This document shows, in pieces, positions 50,277 to 58,115 of a stretch of 64,000 nucleotides of DNA; the first letter of the stretch is position 1; each line of letters starts with the position of its first letter. The notes under the pieces were generated by a model, which searched no databases, was not told the origin of the DNA, and worked only from the letters and a program-made list of their open reading frames with translations. This DNA is from Kitasatospora indigofera. GTDB taxonomy: Bacteria > Actinomycetota > Actinomycetes > Streptomycetales > Streptomycetaceae. The position numbers were made by a program, and so were the translations under genes. The stretch is from assembly GCF_014655955.1 (NCBI RefSeq), contig NZ_BNBO01000007.1:160956-224955 (forward strand), written 5' to 3'.

Positions 50277-51008
50277 TCAGCCCAGATGGCGGGCGAAGAA
50301 CCGCAAGGAGTCCTCCGGCTCGGACGCCGGCAGGTCCCCGTGCCCGCCCGGGTGGGCGTGCAGCGTCTTCTCGGCCGAACCGAAGGCGTCGAACAGGGCC
50401 AGGCCCTGGGCCCGCGGCACCCGTTCGTCGTCCCACTGCAGCAGGAACTCCACCGGGACGCTGATCCGCGCGGCGGCCCCGGCCGACGACAGGGCACCGC
50501 CCAGGCCCAGCACCGCCGCACGGACCCTGGGTTCGGCGGCGACGAAGGGGACCCCGAGCCCGCAGCCCAGCGACACGCCCCAGTAGCCCACCGGGCCGGC
50601 GCCGACGTGGCCGTGCCGCTGGACGGCGTCCAGCACCGCCCGCCACTCCGGGACGGTCCGGCGCGCCACCAGGGCCTGGAAGCCGGCGATCAGCGGGGCA
50701 GGCTCGGCGCCGGCCGCCACCCGGGCCTGGTTGGCGGTCGCGATCCGGTCGAGCTCCTCGTCCTTCGGCCGGTCGCCGTGGCCGGGCACGTCGACCGCCA
50801 CCGCGGCGAAGCCGCCCCCGGTGACGAAGCGGTGGGCCCGGGCGATGACGTCGGGGGCCTTCTTGTGCTGTCCGCCGCCGTGCCCCAGCAGGATCAGGGG
50901 GCGGGTGGCGGCGGTGCCTTCGGGAGTCCACAGCACGCCGGGGATCCCGCCCAGGGTGAAGGAGTGCTCGATGACGCCGGCGGAGGACGTGCGGGAGGTG
51001 AAGCGCAT
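50277..51008 (-). CDS. Alpha/beta hydrolase, dienelactone-hydrolase-like
   Basis: 243 residues. Oxyanion region PLILLGHGGGQHKK; nucleophile Ser in YWGVSLGCGLG; acid near QWDDERVP; His in GGHGDLP. The order matches alpha/beta hydrolases of the DLH group. The substrate could be an ester or lactone; not determinable. AAAGG lies upstream of the ATG at 51008. The MFS gene upstream on the same strand ends 281 bases away, so cotranscription is not likely. Confidence 0.88.
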   Translation of the reverse strand: MRFTSRTSSAGVIEHSFTLGGIPGVLWTPEGTAATRPLILLGHGGGQHKKAPDVIARAHRFVTGGGFAAVAVDVPGHGDRPKDEELDRIATANQARVAAGAEPAPLIAGFQALVARRTVPEWRAVLDAVQRHGHVGAGPVGYWGVSLGCGLGVPFVAAEPRVRAAVLGLGGALSSAGAAARISVPVEFLLQWDDERVPRAQGLALFDAFGSAEKTLHAHPGGHGDLPASEPEDSLRFFARHLG

Positions 51009-51183
51009 GGTGTCGCGGCCTTTCGGGGTGCCTGTGCGGGCGCTCCCTAGACCTCACGGGGGAGGGAGCCCCGACCTGTCACAGCGTTGATCGGTCTCAC
51101 CTCCTCGGGTCGCGGCGGTTCACGGCGACGCCGAAGGTACCACGAAGGGCCGTCATTCGCGCGGCCCCGAGGGCGGAGGGTGG

Positions 51184-51200
51184 CCTGACGCCACGTCAGG
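51184..51200. promoter_or_regulatory. Inverted repeat CCTGACG-CCA-CGTCAGG
   Basis: A perfect 7-3-7 palindrome between the MFS stop (51289) and the hydrolase start (51008), both on the minus strand. It could be a weak terminator of the first or an operator of the second. CGTCAGG-type palindromes suit a dimeric regulator. Confidence 0.35.
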
Positions 51201-51288
51201 TCCTGGGCGGACGATCCGTCCGCGGGCGGGGCCGGTGCGGGCGGGTCCGGTGCGGCCGGGCGACGTCCTCCGGCCGCACCAGGGCGCC

Positions 51289-52521
51289 TCAGCCGCCGCG
51301 CCGTGCCGGGGAGCCGGTGGCGCGCCCCAGCCACAGCGCCGCCAGCAGGCACAGCGCCGAGAGCCCGCCGAGCAGCAGCGGGACGGCGCGCACCCCGGAC
51401 CACTCGATCGCCTTGCCGAGCGCCGGCCCCGCCGCGACGCCGCCGAGCATGGAGGCGGCGATGACCAGCGCGCCCGCCCGTGCGGCCCGTGGCGCGGCCC
51501 GGTTCAGCCAGGGCAGGCCGGTCGGGAAGATCGGCGCGATGAACAGGCCGACACCCGCGTACGCGTACGGGGCGAGCCCGGGGACGGAGGCCAGCAGCAG
51601 GCAGACCGTCATTCCCGCGCAGGAGGCGGTGACGACGGCCCGGGCGGTGAAGCGCAGGGCCAGCGGCGCGACGAGGAAGCGGCCGACGGTCAGCATCGAC
51701 CAGTAGACGGACGTCGCGGTGGCGGCGACGCCCGCGCGGTAGCCGACCGTCTCCAGATGGGTGGGCTCCCAGCCGCCGACGCCCGCCTCGATCCCGACGT
51801 GCAGGACGTAGAGCACGACGAAGAGGGTCAGCACCGTGAGCAGGCTGCGGTCCCTGGCCCGGCCGGGGCCGCCGGCCTGGGGGGTGCCGTCGTCGGGCCC
51901 CGGCGCGTCCTGCCGGCGTATGCCCCGCAGGAGGAACAGCAGCGGCAGGTTGGCGAGCGCGAAGCCCAGGAAGACCGCGGGGTAGTGTTCGGGGCCCACC
52001 ACGCCGATCAGCACCGGTCCGAGGATCGCGCCCACCCCGAAGTGGGCGTTGAGGATGTTGAGCATGGCGGCCGAGCAGTGTCCGAAGCCCACCGCGAAGA
52101 GCAGGTTGAGGCCGTGGTCGACGCCGCCGAAGCCGAGCCCGGCCAGCAGGGCGGCGGCCAGGGCGAAGGGCCAGTCCGGCGCCAGGGCGAAGCCGGCCGA
52201 GCCGACGGCCATCAGCAGGTACGAGCTGCCCAGGATCCGCCGGCTGCCCAGCCTGCCGTGGAGCCGGGCGAAGAGCAGGACGCCGGCCACGCCGCCGGCG
52301 AAGTGGGCGCTCAGCCCCAGGCCGGCGGCGGACGGGGAGAGCCCGAACTCCTCGCGCAGGGCGGGGATCGCCGGGCCGTACAGGGCCTGGAGAGCGCCGA
52401 TCAGGACGAAGCCGACGCAGCAGGCGACCACGGCCGCCGGGGTGAAGAGCGCCGCCGCGCGTGGTTCGGCCGCGCCCGGTTCGGCCGTGGCGGCCCGCCG
52501 TGCGGTCCGACCGGCGGTCAC
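51289..52521 (-). CDS. MFS transporter
   Basis: 410 residues, about 12 hydrophobic segments in two halves (GFVLIGALQALYGPAIPALR, GLSAHFAGGVAGVLLFARLHG, ILGSSYLLMAVGSAGFAL). The motif A-like loop GRLGSRRI lies after TM2. GTG 52521 overlaps a small ORF stop as GTGA. Probably exports or imports a small molecule; the substrate cannot be named. No regulator is adjacent. Confidence 0.9.
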   Translation of the reverse strand: MTAGRTARRAATAEPGAAEPRAAALFTPAAVVACCVGFVLIGALQALYGPAIPALREEFGLSPSAAGLGLSAHFAGGVAGVLLFARLHGRLGSRRILGSSYLLMAVGSAGFALAPDWPFALAAALLAGLGFGGVDHGLNLLFAVGFGHCSAAMLNILNAHFGVGAILGPVLIGVVGPEHYPAVFLGFALANLPLLFLLRGIRRQDAPGPDDGTPQAGGPGRARDRSLLTVLTLFVVLYVLHVGIEAGVGGWEPTHLETVGYRAGVAATATSVYWSMLTVGRFLVAPLALRFTARAVVTASCAGMTVCLLLASVPGLAPYAYAGVGLFIAPIFPTGLPWLNRAAPRAARAGALVIAASMLGGVAAGPALGKAIEWSGVRAVPLLLGGLSALCLLAALWLGRATGSPARRGG

Positions 52522-52664
52522 CCGGACACCCGGGCGGGGGCGGGGCGGCCGGTGCCGGTACTGATGCCGGCGCCGCTGCCGGTGGGGTCCGCAGGTCGTC
52601 CGCGGTCCGTGGGCGGGACGGACCCGGGCCGGGTGGCCGCGGCGGTCAGGGCGATGGTCGGCAT
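52518..52664 (-). CDS. 48-residue small ORF coupled to the MFS transporter
   Basis: ATG 52664 has GGGGGAG eight bases upstream, and its TGA overlaps the MFS start (GTGA). The peptide, MPTIALTAAATRPGSVPPT then a Gly/Ser/Thr/Pro tail ending RVSG, has no Cys. It may be a leader for coupled translation of the transporter, or a small exported peptide; the transporter alone cannot decide. An in-frame upstream ATG exists but lacks a ribosome site. Confidence 0.45.
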   Translation of the reverse strand: MPTIALTAAATRPGSVPPTDRGRPADPTGSGAGISTGTGRPAPARVSG

Positions 52665-52745
52665 CGGTGTGTCTCCCCCGGGAATCATCGAAGTCATCAA
52701 GATTCAACCAGAAGGCACATATATCAACAATGGGAGGAGTTGACC
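52665..52745 (-). promoter_or_regulatory. AT-rich promoter island upstream of the small ORF and MFS gene
   Basis: In a very GC-rich window this stretch is strikingly AT-rich. On the minus strand TTGTTG and TTGAAT are 17 bases apart (also TTGATA and AATCTT with 17), followed by the ribosome site. The imperfect repeat GAATC-N14-GATTC flanks it (about 52681-52704). Confidence 0.5.
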
Positions 52746-52807
52746 TCCGGCGGGGGACGCCGCCGGCCGCCCCCGGTGCCCATGCCGCCGGCCCCCGTAC
52801 CCATGAC

Positions 52808-52868
52808 GACGTCACGGCCCGGTCGTGGGTGGCAGGGATCCTGCCACCCACGACCGGGCCGTGACGTC
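52808..52868. terminator. Perfect 29-bp inverted repeat with 3-base loop
   Basis: 52808-52836 pairs base for base with 52840-52868, an exceptionally long stem. It begins 20 bases after the GH43 stop (minus strand), so it is probably a terminator of that gene, also shielding the MFS promoter. No T tract. Confidence 0.75.
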
Positions 52869-52888
52869 CTTCATCCCGTGAGCAGGCC

Positions 52889-54334
52889 TCAGACGGTGGT
52901 CCGCCGCCAGTGCTGGTTGGTGCCGCCGGAGCAGGTCCACTGGTCGAGCGCGGTGCCGTCGGCGGTCGAGGTGTTGACCACGTCCAGGCACTTGCCGCTG
53001 TGCTTGGCGACGATCTCGACGTAGCCGGCCGTGTCGGTGGCGCGGAGCTTCCACTGCTGGGAGGGCTGGCCGTTGCAGGTGTTCTGGACAGCGAGCGCGC
53101 CGTCCGCGGTGGAGGCACCGGCGATGTCGAGGCACTTGCCGCTGTGCCTGGCCATGATCTGGACGTACCCGTTGCCGAGCTTCTTGATCCAGAACTGGTC
53201 GTTGGCGCCGGCGCCGCAGCCCCACTGGATCAGCTGCACCGCGTCCGAGGTGTCGTAGTTGGCCACGTCGGCGCACTTGCCGCTGTGCTGGGCCGCCAGG
53301 GTCTCCCAGACCACGTTCATGCCCTTGACCGTGCCGGCCGCCGTGTCGACGGTGATCTGCGGCGAGTACTCCAGGCTCATCGACGTCTTGGTCGGGAACT
53401 TGACCGGCAGCCAGACGTACTGGGAGTCGTTGACCGACTTGCCCATCGAGTTGCCCCAGCGGTCGCCCATGTAGAGGAAGCTGGTGCCGGCGGTGCCCTG
53501 GACGGGCAGCACGTACGCGGTCTGGCTGCGGAAGGCGGTGGAGTCGCCGACGTCCTTCAGGCCGCTCCACGCTCCGGTGATGCTGGTGGCGGTGGCGTAC
53601 TTCTGCTGGTTGGGCGCCCAGCCGGTGGCGCCGGAGGTGAGCAGGAAGTACACGCCGTTCCGCTTGAACATCGCGGGGGCCTCCCGCGAGCTGCCCTGCC
53701 AGAGGTTCTGCACCTGGGCCTGGATGCCGGTGTAGTCGGCCGTCAGCCGGTAGACGTGCAGGTCCCGGTTCTCGTTGGCGGCGGAGATCATGTAGCCGGT
53801 GCCGTCGGTGTCGACGAAGGTGGTGATGTCGCGGGACATCTCGCCCAGCGGCCGGAAGCTGCCCTTGTAGCTGTAGTCGCCGTCGACCGTGGCGGAGACG
53901 GCCACCGCGGCCCGGGCCTCCCCGTAGTCCGCGCTGTTCTCCTTGTGCATCCACATCACGAACTGGTGCGTCGCGGCGTTGTACATGACCTTCGGCCGCT
54001 CGATGTTGGCGGACCCCAGCTCCGGATCGGTGGCCTGGGTCAGCGCGTGGTTGCGGAACTCCCAGGTCTTGAGGTCGGTGGAGCGGTAGACCGAGACGTA
54101 GCGGAAGGTGTTGTCGGCGTTCCGGTCCTCACCGAACCAGTAGTAGTACTGGTCGACCTTGACCACGCCGCCGCCGTGGGCGTGCACCGGGTTGCCGGCC
54201 GGGTCGGTGAACTGGGTGGCGTTGTCGATGCTGACCGGCGCCGCCTGCGCCGGGGTGACGGCGCCGGCCAGGGAGAGGGGGAGGGCGGCCAGCGCGGCGA
54301 ACAGCGCCGCGGAGGCCTTGCTGCGGAGAGACAT
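52889..54334 (-). CDS. Secreted GH43 glycoside hydrolase with ricin-type lectin domain
   Basis: 481 residues. Signal peptide about 1-32 (AGAVTPAQAAP). The five-bladed GH43 domain begins with NPVHAHGGGVV, then WFGEDRN and RSTDLKTWEF, with ERPKVMYN. It resembles the exo-beta-1,3-galactanase (GH43_24) subgroup. The C-terminal 135 residues form a beta-trefoil with three HSGKC(A/L)D repeats and QxW units (DQFWIKK, QQWKLR, NQHWRRT). Likely cleaves galactan chains outside the cell and feeds the GH35 and ABC importer genes further on. Control by the shared LacI-type operator. Confidence 0.93.
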   Translation of the reverse strand: MSLRSKASAALFAALAALPLSLAGAVTPAQAAPVSIDNATQFTDPAGNPVHAHGGGVVKVDQYYYWFGEDRNADNTFRYVSVYRSTDLKTWEFRNHALTQATDPELGSANIERPKVMYNAATHQFVMWMHKENSADYGEARAAVAVSATVDGDYSYKGSFRPLGEMSRDITTFVDTDGTGYMISAANENRDLHVYRLTADYTGIQAQVQNLWQGSSREAPAMFKRNGVYFLLTSGATGWAPNQQKYATATSITGAWSGLKDVGDSTAFRSQTAYVLPVQGTAGTSFLYMGDRWGNSMGKSVNDSQYVWLPVKFPTKTSMSLEYSPQITVDTAAGTVKGMNVVWETLAAQHSGKCADVANYDTSDAVQLIQWGCGAGANDQFWIKKLGNGYVQIMARHSGKCLDIAGASTADGALAVQNTCNGQPSQQWKLRATDTAGYVEIVAKHSGKCLDVVNTSTADGTALDQWTCSGGTNQHWRRTTV

Positions 54335-54875
54335 GTGGGTACCTCTTGCTCTTCACTTCAGGCATGACCGGTCCGTGCTCCGGGCGGGCCGGGAGCGCAG
54401 GTGGGGACGGACGCGCGAGGTCATGCGGCGGGCGGAGGCGATGGCCGGCCGGCGGTGCCGGGCAGGAGGCGATCGCGGTCCCGAGGAGGGACGGGCGGAC
54501 CGGTGGTGGCCGGTCGCCGGGTGGACCGTCGCGCCGGGTGGGGTGGCCCGGGGGGCGGTGAACCGTGGGGGGCGCGCCGGTCGCGCAGAGTCTGATGTCT
54601 GCGCTAACACGGCGGGTTGAGGAGAGTCTGGGATCAGCGCGGGAGTCTGTCAAGGCATCTCGTCGCGGCCGCTCCGGCGGGCCCGCGCCGCAGCGGCCCG
54701 CCGCACCCGCCCGGGCCTGCGAATCCCTGGGGGCACGGCCGCGGAGCCGCTGTTCGTCCGGCTGCCGCCGAGGTGGGCCTCACGATGCACGGCCCGGGAG
54801 TCGCGGGTACCAAAAGGGGCACAGTCGGGCGTACACCCGCACGCCGGGCTGCCGGGCGGCCCGGGCCGCGGCGGC
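54335..54875. other. 541-base gap with GH43 promoter and long leader
   Basis: No gene supported. The GH43 promoter-operator is at 54596-54654, leaving a leader of about 260-280 bases. The rest of the gap, toward the phosphatase gene stop at 54876, holds only GC-rich sequence and no clear terminator. Confidence 0.5.
54596..54654 (-). promoter_or_regulatory. Promoter-operator module of the GH43 gene
   Basis: TGTCTGCGCTAACA (54596-54609) is a LacI-type near-palindrome. Then, on the minus strand, -35 TTGACA (54653-54648) and -10 CAGACT (54630-54625) are separated by 17 bases. The operator-to--35 distance is identical to that at 32488 and 63247. Confidence 0.7.
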
Positions 54876-57728
54876 TCAGAGCTCCAGGTCGTCCCACTCG
54901 CCGGAGAACATGTCGCCCAGGGCCTCGTCGTCCGGCGACCCGCTGTCGAGCGACTGGGAGGCCCAGATGGTCTTCCCCCGGGTGGAGTAGCGGGTGCCCC
55001 AGCGTTCGGCGTACCGGGCGACCAGGAAGAGGCCGCGGCCCCCTTCGTCGGTGTCCTTGGCACGGCGGATGTGCGGGGCCGTGCTGCTCCCGTCGGAGAC
55101 CTCGCAGACCAGCGTCTCGGTGAGCAGCAGCCGGACCCGGATCGGCACCTTGCCGTAGCGGACGGCGTTGGTGATCAGTTCGCTGAGGATGAGCTCGGTG
55201 CCGAAGGAGATGTCGTCCAGGCCCCACTCGGCCAGCTTGCGGGCGCAGGCGTTGCGCACCGGGCCGACGGCCGCCGGGTCCGGCTCGACGTCCCACGCGG
55301 CGACCCGGTCCGGTGCGAGCAGCCGGGTCTGCGCCACCAGCAGCGCCACGTCGTCGTCGGGCCTGGTCGGCAGCATCGACTCCATCACCTCCGCGCACAC
55401 CTGCTCCGGCCGGCGGTCGGGCCCGCCGGCGGCCTGCCGCAGCGCCTCCAGCGCCGCGTCCAGGTCACGGGTGCGGTTGTGCAGCAGCCCGTCGGTGTAG
55501 AGGACCAGGCGGGAGCCCTCGGGCAGGGTCGCCTCGGCGGTCTCCACGGGCATGCCCGCGTTCAGGCCCAGCGGCGGGGAGACCGGCGGGCGGAGGAAGG
55601 TCACCGTCCCGTCGGGGTGGGCCAGCGCCGGGGGCGGGTGGCCGGCCGTGGCTGCGGTGACCAGCCCGGAGACGGCGTCGTAGACGACGTACAGGCAGGT
55701 CGCGCCGGTGATCGCCGGCTGCGCGCCGTCCTCGGGCTCCTCGGTGTCCTCGTCCTGGAGGTCGATGCGCGCCACCAGCTCGTCCAGGTGGCTCAGCAGT
55801 TCGTCCGGGGGGAGGTCCAGGGTGGAGAAGTTGTGGATGGCGACCCGCAGCCGGCCCATGGTGGCCGCCGCGTGCAGGCCGTGGCCGACGACGTCGCCGA
55901 CCACCAGCGCGACCCGGGCGCCGGGCAGCGGGATCACGTCGAACCAGTCGCCGCCCACCCCGGCCTGCGCGGGCAGGTAGCGGTGGGCCACGTCCAGGGA
56001 CTCCTGGGCGGGTACGCCACGGGGCATCAGACTGCGCTGCAGGGTCACCGCGGTCGCGTGCTCGCGGGTGTAGCGCCGGGCGTTGTCGATGGACACCGCG
56101 GCCCGTCCGGCGAGCTCCTCGGCGATGGAGAGGTCCTCCCGGTCGAAGGGCGGGGAGTCGCCGGCCCGCCAGAAGTTCACCAGGCCCAGCACCACGCCGC
56201 GGGCCTGCAGCGGCACCACCGCGAGGGAGTGGATCCCGTAGTCGAGGATCTCTTGGGCCCGCGCGCGGTCCTGGCCCTGCCAGCCGGGGGAGCGGGCCAG
56301 GTCCGGCTCCAGCACGGACCGGCCGTCGGCCACGCTGGTCGCCACAGGGGTGCCCGGTACGAAGTGGATCAGTTGGCCGACCGGGTAGAGGGGGTGGTCC
56401 TCCGCCAGGCCGGCGACGGCGGTGCGGCGCAGCTCGGTACTGGCCCCGCTCGGCTCCTCGCCGCGCAGGACCAGGTCCTGCAGCTCCACCGTGACCACGT
56501 CGGCGAAGCCGGGGACGGCCGATTGCGCCAGCTCCTCGGCGGTGCGCGAGACGTCCAGGGTGGACCCGATCCGCATCCCGGCGTCGTAGAGCAGCCGCAG
56601 CCGCCCGCGGGCCACCTCGGCCCGGCCCGAGAGCGTCCGCAGCTCGGTGGTGTCCCGCAGGGTCACCACGCTCGTGCGGTGCACGCCGAAGGGCGTGGTG
56701 GAGCGCTTGTTGAGGGAGAGCAGCCGGTCCGCCGCCAGGTGGACCTCGTCGGTGGCGATCCGGTCGGAGGCGAGGAGTTCGGCGGTGCCCGGCTCCAGGC
56801 CCAGCGAGTCGACGGGCCGGCCCTCCGCGTCGGCGGGCAGGTCCAGCAGCCGCCGGGCCTCGTCGTTGGCCAGCAACAGCCGGCCGTCGGCCCCGGTGAT
56901 GAGCACGCCCTCCCGGACGGCGTGCAGGACGGCGTCGTGGTGCTCGTACATCCGGGTCATCTCGGCCGGGCCCAGGCCGTGCGTCTGGCGGCTCAGCCGC
57001 CGGCTGACCAGGCCCGCGCCGACCGCGGCCAGGGCGACGGCCGCGCCCGCGCTGACCAGGAACACGGGCAGCTGCCGGTTGACCGTCTTCTGCACCGTCT
57101 CCACGGTGACCGGGGCGGAGACGATGCCGACCACCTGACCGGAGGCGTCCTTCACGGGGGCGGCCGAGATCACGGACGGGCCGAGCGCGCCGTTGAAGGT
57201 CCGGGTGAAGGCCTGCCCCTCGGCGGCCTGGGCGTACGGGCCGATGACGTGCTTGCCGAGCTGCGAGACGTCGCTGTGGGTCAGGGTGATCCCGTCGAGC
57301 CGGTAGACGATGAGGGCGTCGACGCCGGCGGCCTTGCGGGTCTCCTCGGCGAGCGGCTGGAGCGTGGCGCTCGGGTCCGGGCCGTTCAGGGCGGCAACCA
57401 GCCCGGGGGCGTGCGCGAAGGACTCGGCGGCGGCGAGGGAGCGGTGCCGGGCGTCGGCCATGGTGTCGCGCCGGGTCTGCACCACGACGGCCACCAGCGC
57501 GGCGGCGACCAGCAGGATCACCAGCATCAGCTGGAGGAGGAAGACCTCCCGGGCGAAGCTGCGCGGGGTCTGCCGGGCCCGGGGGCGGGGCGCGCCCGGG
57601 GCCGCCACCGCGGTGCTGCCGGCCGGCTGCGGGGTGTCGCCGGTTTCGGGAGGGGGCGGGTCCACCGTGCCGGCTTTGCCGGAACGGCGGGTCAGCCAAC
57701 TCCGGAGAGTGCCCGAATACTGGCTCAT
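54876..57728 (-). CDS. Membrane sensor PP2C phosphatase with C-terminal RsbW-like ATPase
   Basis: About 950 residues. Two membrane helices (FLLQLMLVILLVAAALVAVV and VFLVSAGAAVALAAVGAGLV) enclose an extracellular sCache/CitA-like domain. PAS (HAVREGVLITGADGRLL), then GAF (GIHSLAVVPLQARGVVLG), follow. The SpoIIE PP2C domain has VGGDWFDV, GDVVGHGLHAA, YTDGLLHN and PDDDVALL. A HATPase domain (ELILSELITNAVRYG, GGRGLFLVARY) closes the chain. Phosphatase and switch-kinase in one protein is a compact partner switch. Start ATG 57728 is close behind GGGGAG; ATG 57737 is possible. Confidence 0.92.
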   Translation of the reverse strand: MSQYSGTLRSWLTRRSGKAGTVDPPPPETGDTPQPAGSTAVAAPGAPRPRARQTPRSFAREVFLLQLMLVILLVAAALVAVVVQTRRDTMADARHRSLAAAESFAHAPGLVAALNGPDPSATLQPLAEETRKAAGVDALIVYRLDGITLTHSDVSQLGKHVIGPYAQAAEGQAFTRTFNGALGPSVISAAPVKDASGQVVGIVSAPVTVETVQKTVNRQLPVFLVSAGAAVALAAVGAGLVSRRLSRQTHGLGPAEMTRMYEHHDAVLHAVREGVLITGADGRLLLANDEARRLLDLPADAEGRPVDSLGLEPGTAELLASDRIATDEVHLAADRLLSLNKRSTTPFGVHRTSVVTLRDTTELRTLSGRAEVARGRLRLLYDAGMRIGSTLDVSRTAEELAQSAVPGFADVVTVELQDLVLRGEEPSGASTELRRTAVAGLAEDHPLYPVGQLIHFVPGTPVATSVADGRSVLEPDLARSPGWQGQDRARAQEILDYGIHSLAVVPLQARGVVLGLVNFWRAGDSPPFDREDLSIAEELAGRAAVSIDNARRYTREHATAVTLQRSLMPRGVPAQESLDVAHRYLPAQAGVGGDWFDVIPLPGARVALVVGDVVGHGLHAAATMGRLRVAIHNFSTLDLPPDELLSHLDELVARIDLQDEDTEEPEDGAQPAITGATCLYVVYDAVSGLVTAATAGHPPPALAHPDGTVTFLRPPVSPPLGLNAGMPVETAEATLPEGSRLVLYTDGLLHNRTRDLDAALEALRQAAGGPDRRPEQVCAEVMESMLPTRPDDDVALLVAQTRLLAPDRVAAWDVEPDPAAVGPVRNACARKLAEWGLDDISFGTELILSELITNAVRYGKVPIRVRLLLTETLVCEVSDGSSTAPHIRRAKDTDEGGRGLFLVARYAERWGTRYSTRGKTIWASQSLDSGSPDDEALGDMFSGEWDDLEL

Positions 57729-57967
57729 ACTCCCCATTTATCCCGCTTCGGCGGGGCGGTGGCAAGGAGCGGACCGGTGGCCGGGACACCGGGTGGGGTC
57801 CTCGCGGGGCCACCGCGAGGCGTGGCCCGGAGCTGCCGGCCGGTGGCGCGGCCGCGTCGGCAGGGCCGTTCACCAGGCACGATGTCCCGGTGCGGGCCAG
57901 CTGCGCCGGTGGCGGCGGCGTTCAGGAGGCGGGGCCGGGGCCGTGGGATTCACCGGGTAGCGCAATG

Positions 57968-58008
57968 CCCGGAGGCCGCGGGTACGTTCCGTGACCGCGG
58001 CCTCCGGG
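57968..58008 (-). terminator. Perfect 14-bp hairpin, distal to GH35
   Basis: CCCGGAGGCCGCGG (57968-57981) pairs with 57995-58008 with a 13-base loop. It is the second of two hairpins after the GH35 stop. Confidence 0.65.
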
Positions 58009-58035
58009 CGGGGGGTCCGGCGTCCCCGCCCGGCA

Positions 58036-58085
58036 CCGGAACCCCTGCCGCCGGGCGGGGAGCGGTGCGGCAGCAGGGGTTCCGG
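58036..58085 (-). terminator. 13-bp hairpin directly after the GH35 gene
   Basis: CCGGAACCCCTGC (58036-58048) pairs with 58073-58085 with a 24-base loop, starting 31 bases after the stop at 58116. Tandem with the hairpin at 57968. Confidence 0.65.
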
Positions 58086-58115
58086 CGGGGGTGCGGGGAG
58101 CGGGGAGCCGTCCGG

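Larger units (their letters stand above)
57738..58115. other. 378-base gap between phosphatase promoter and GH35 3' end
   Basis: No gene supported. It holds two hairpins that follow the GH35 stop (58036-58085 and 57968-58008) and, near 57729-57760, AT-rich sequence (CCATTTATCCCG) that may be the phosphatase promoter or ribosome region. Confidence 0.5.
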
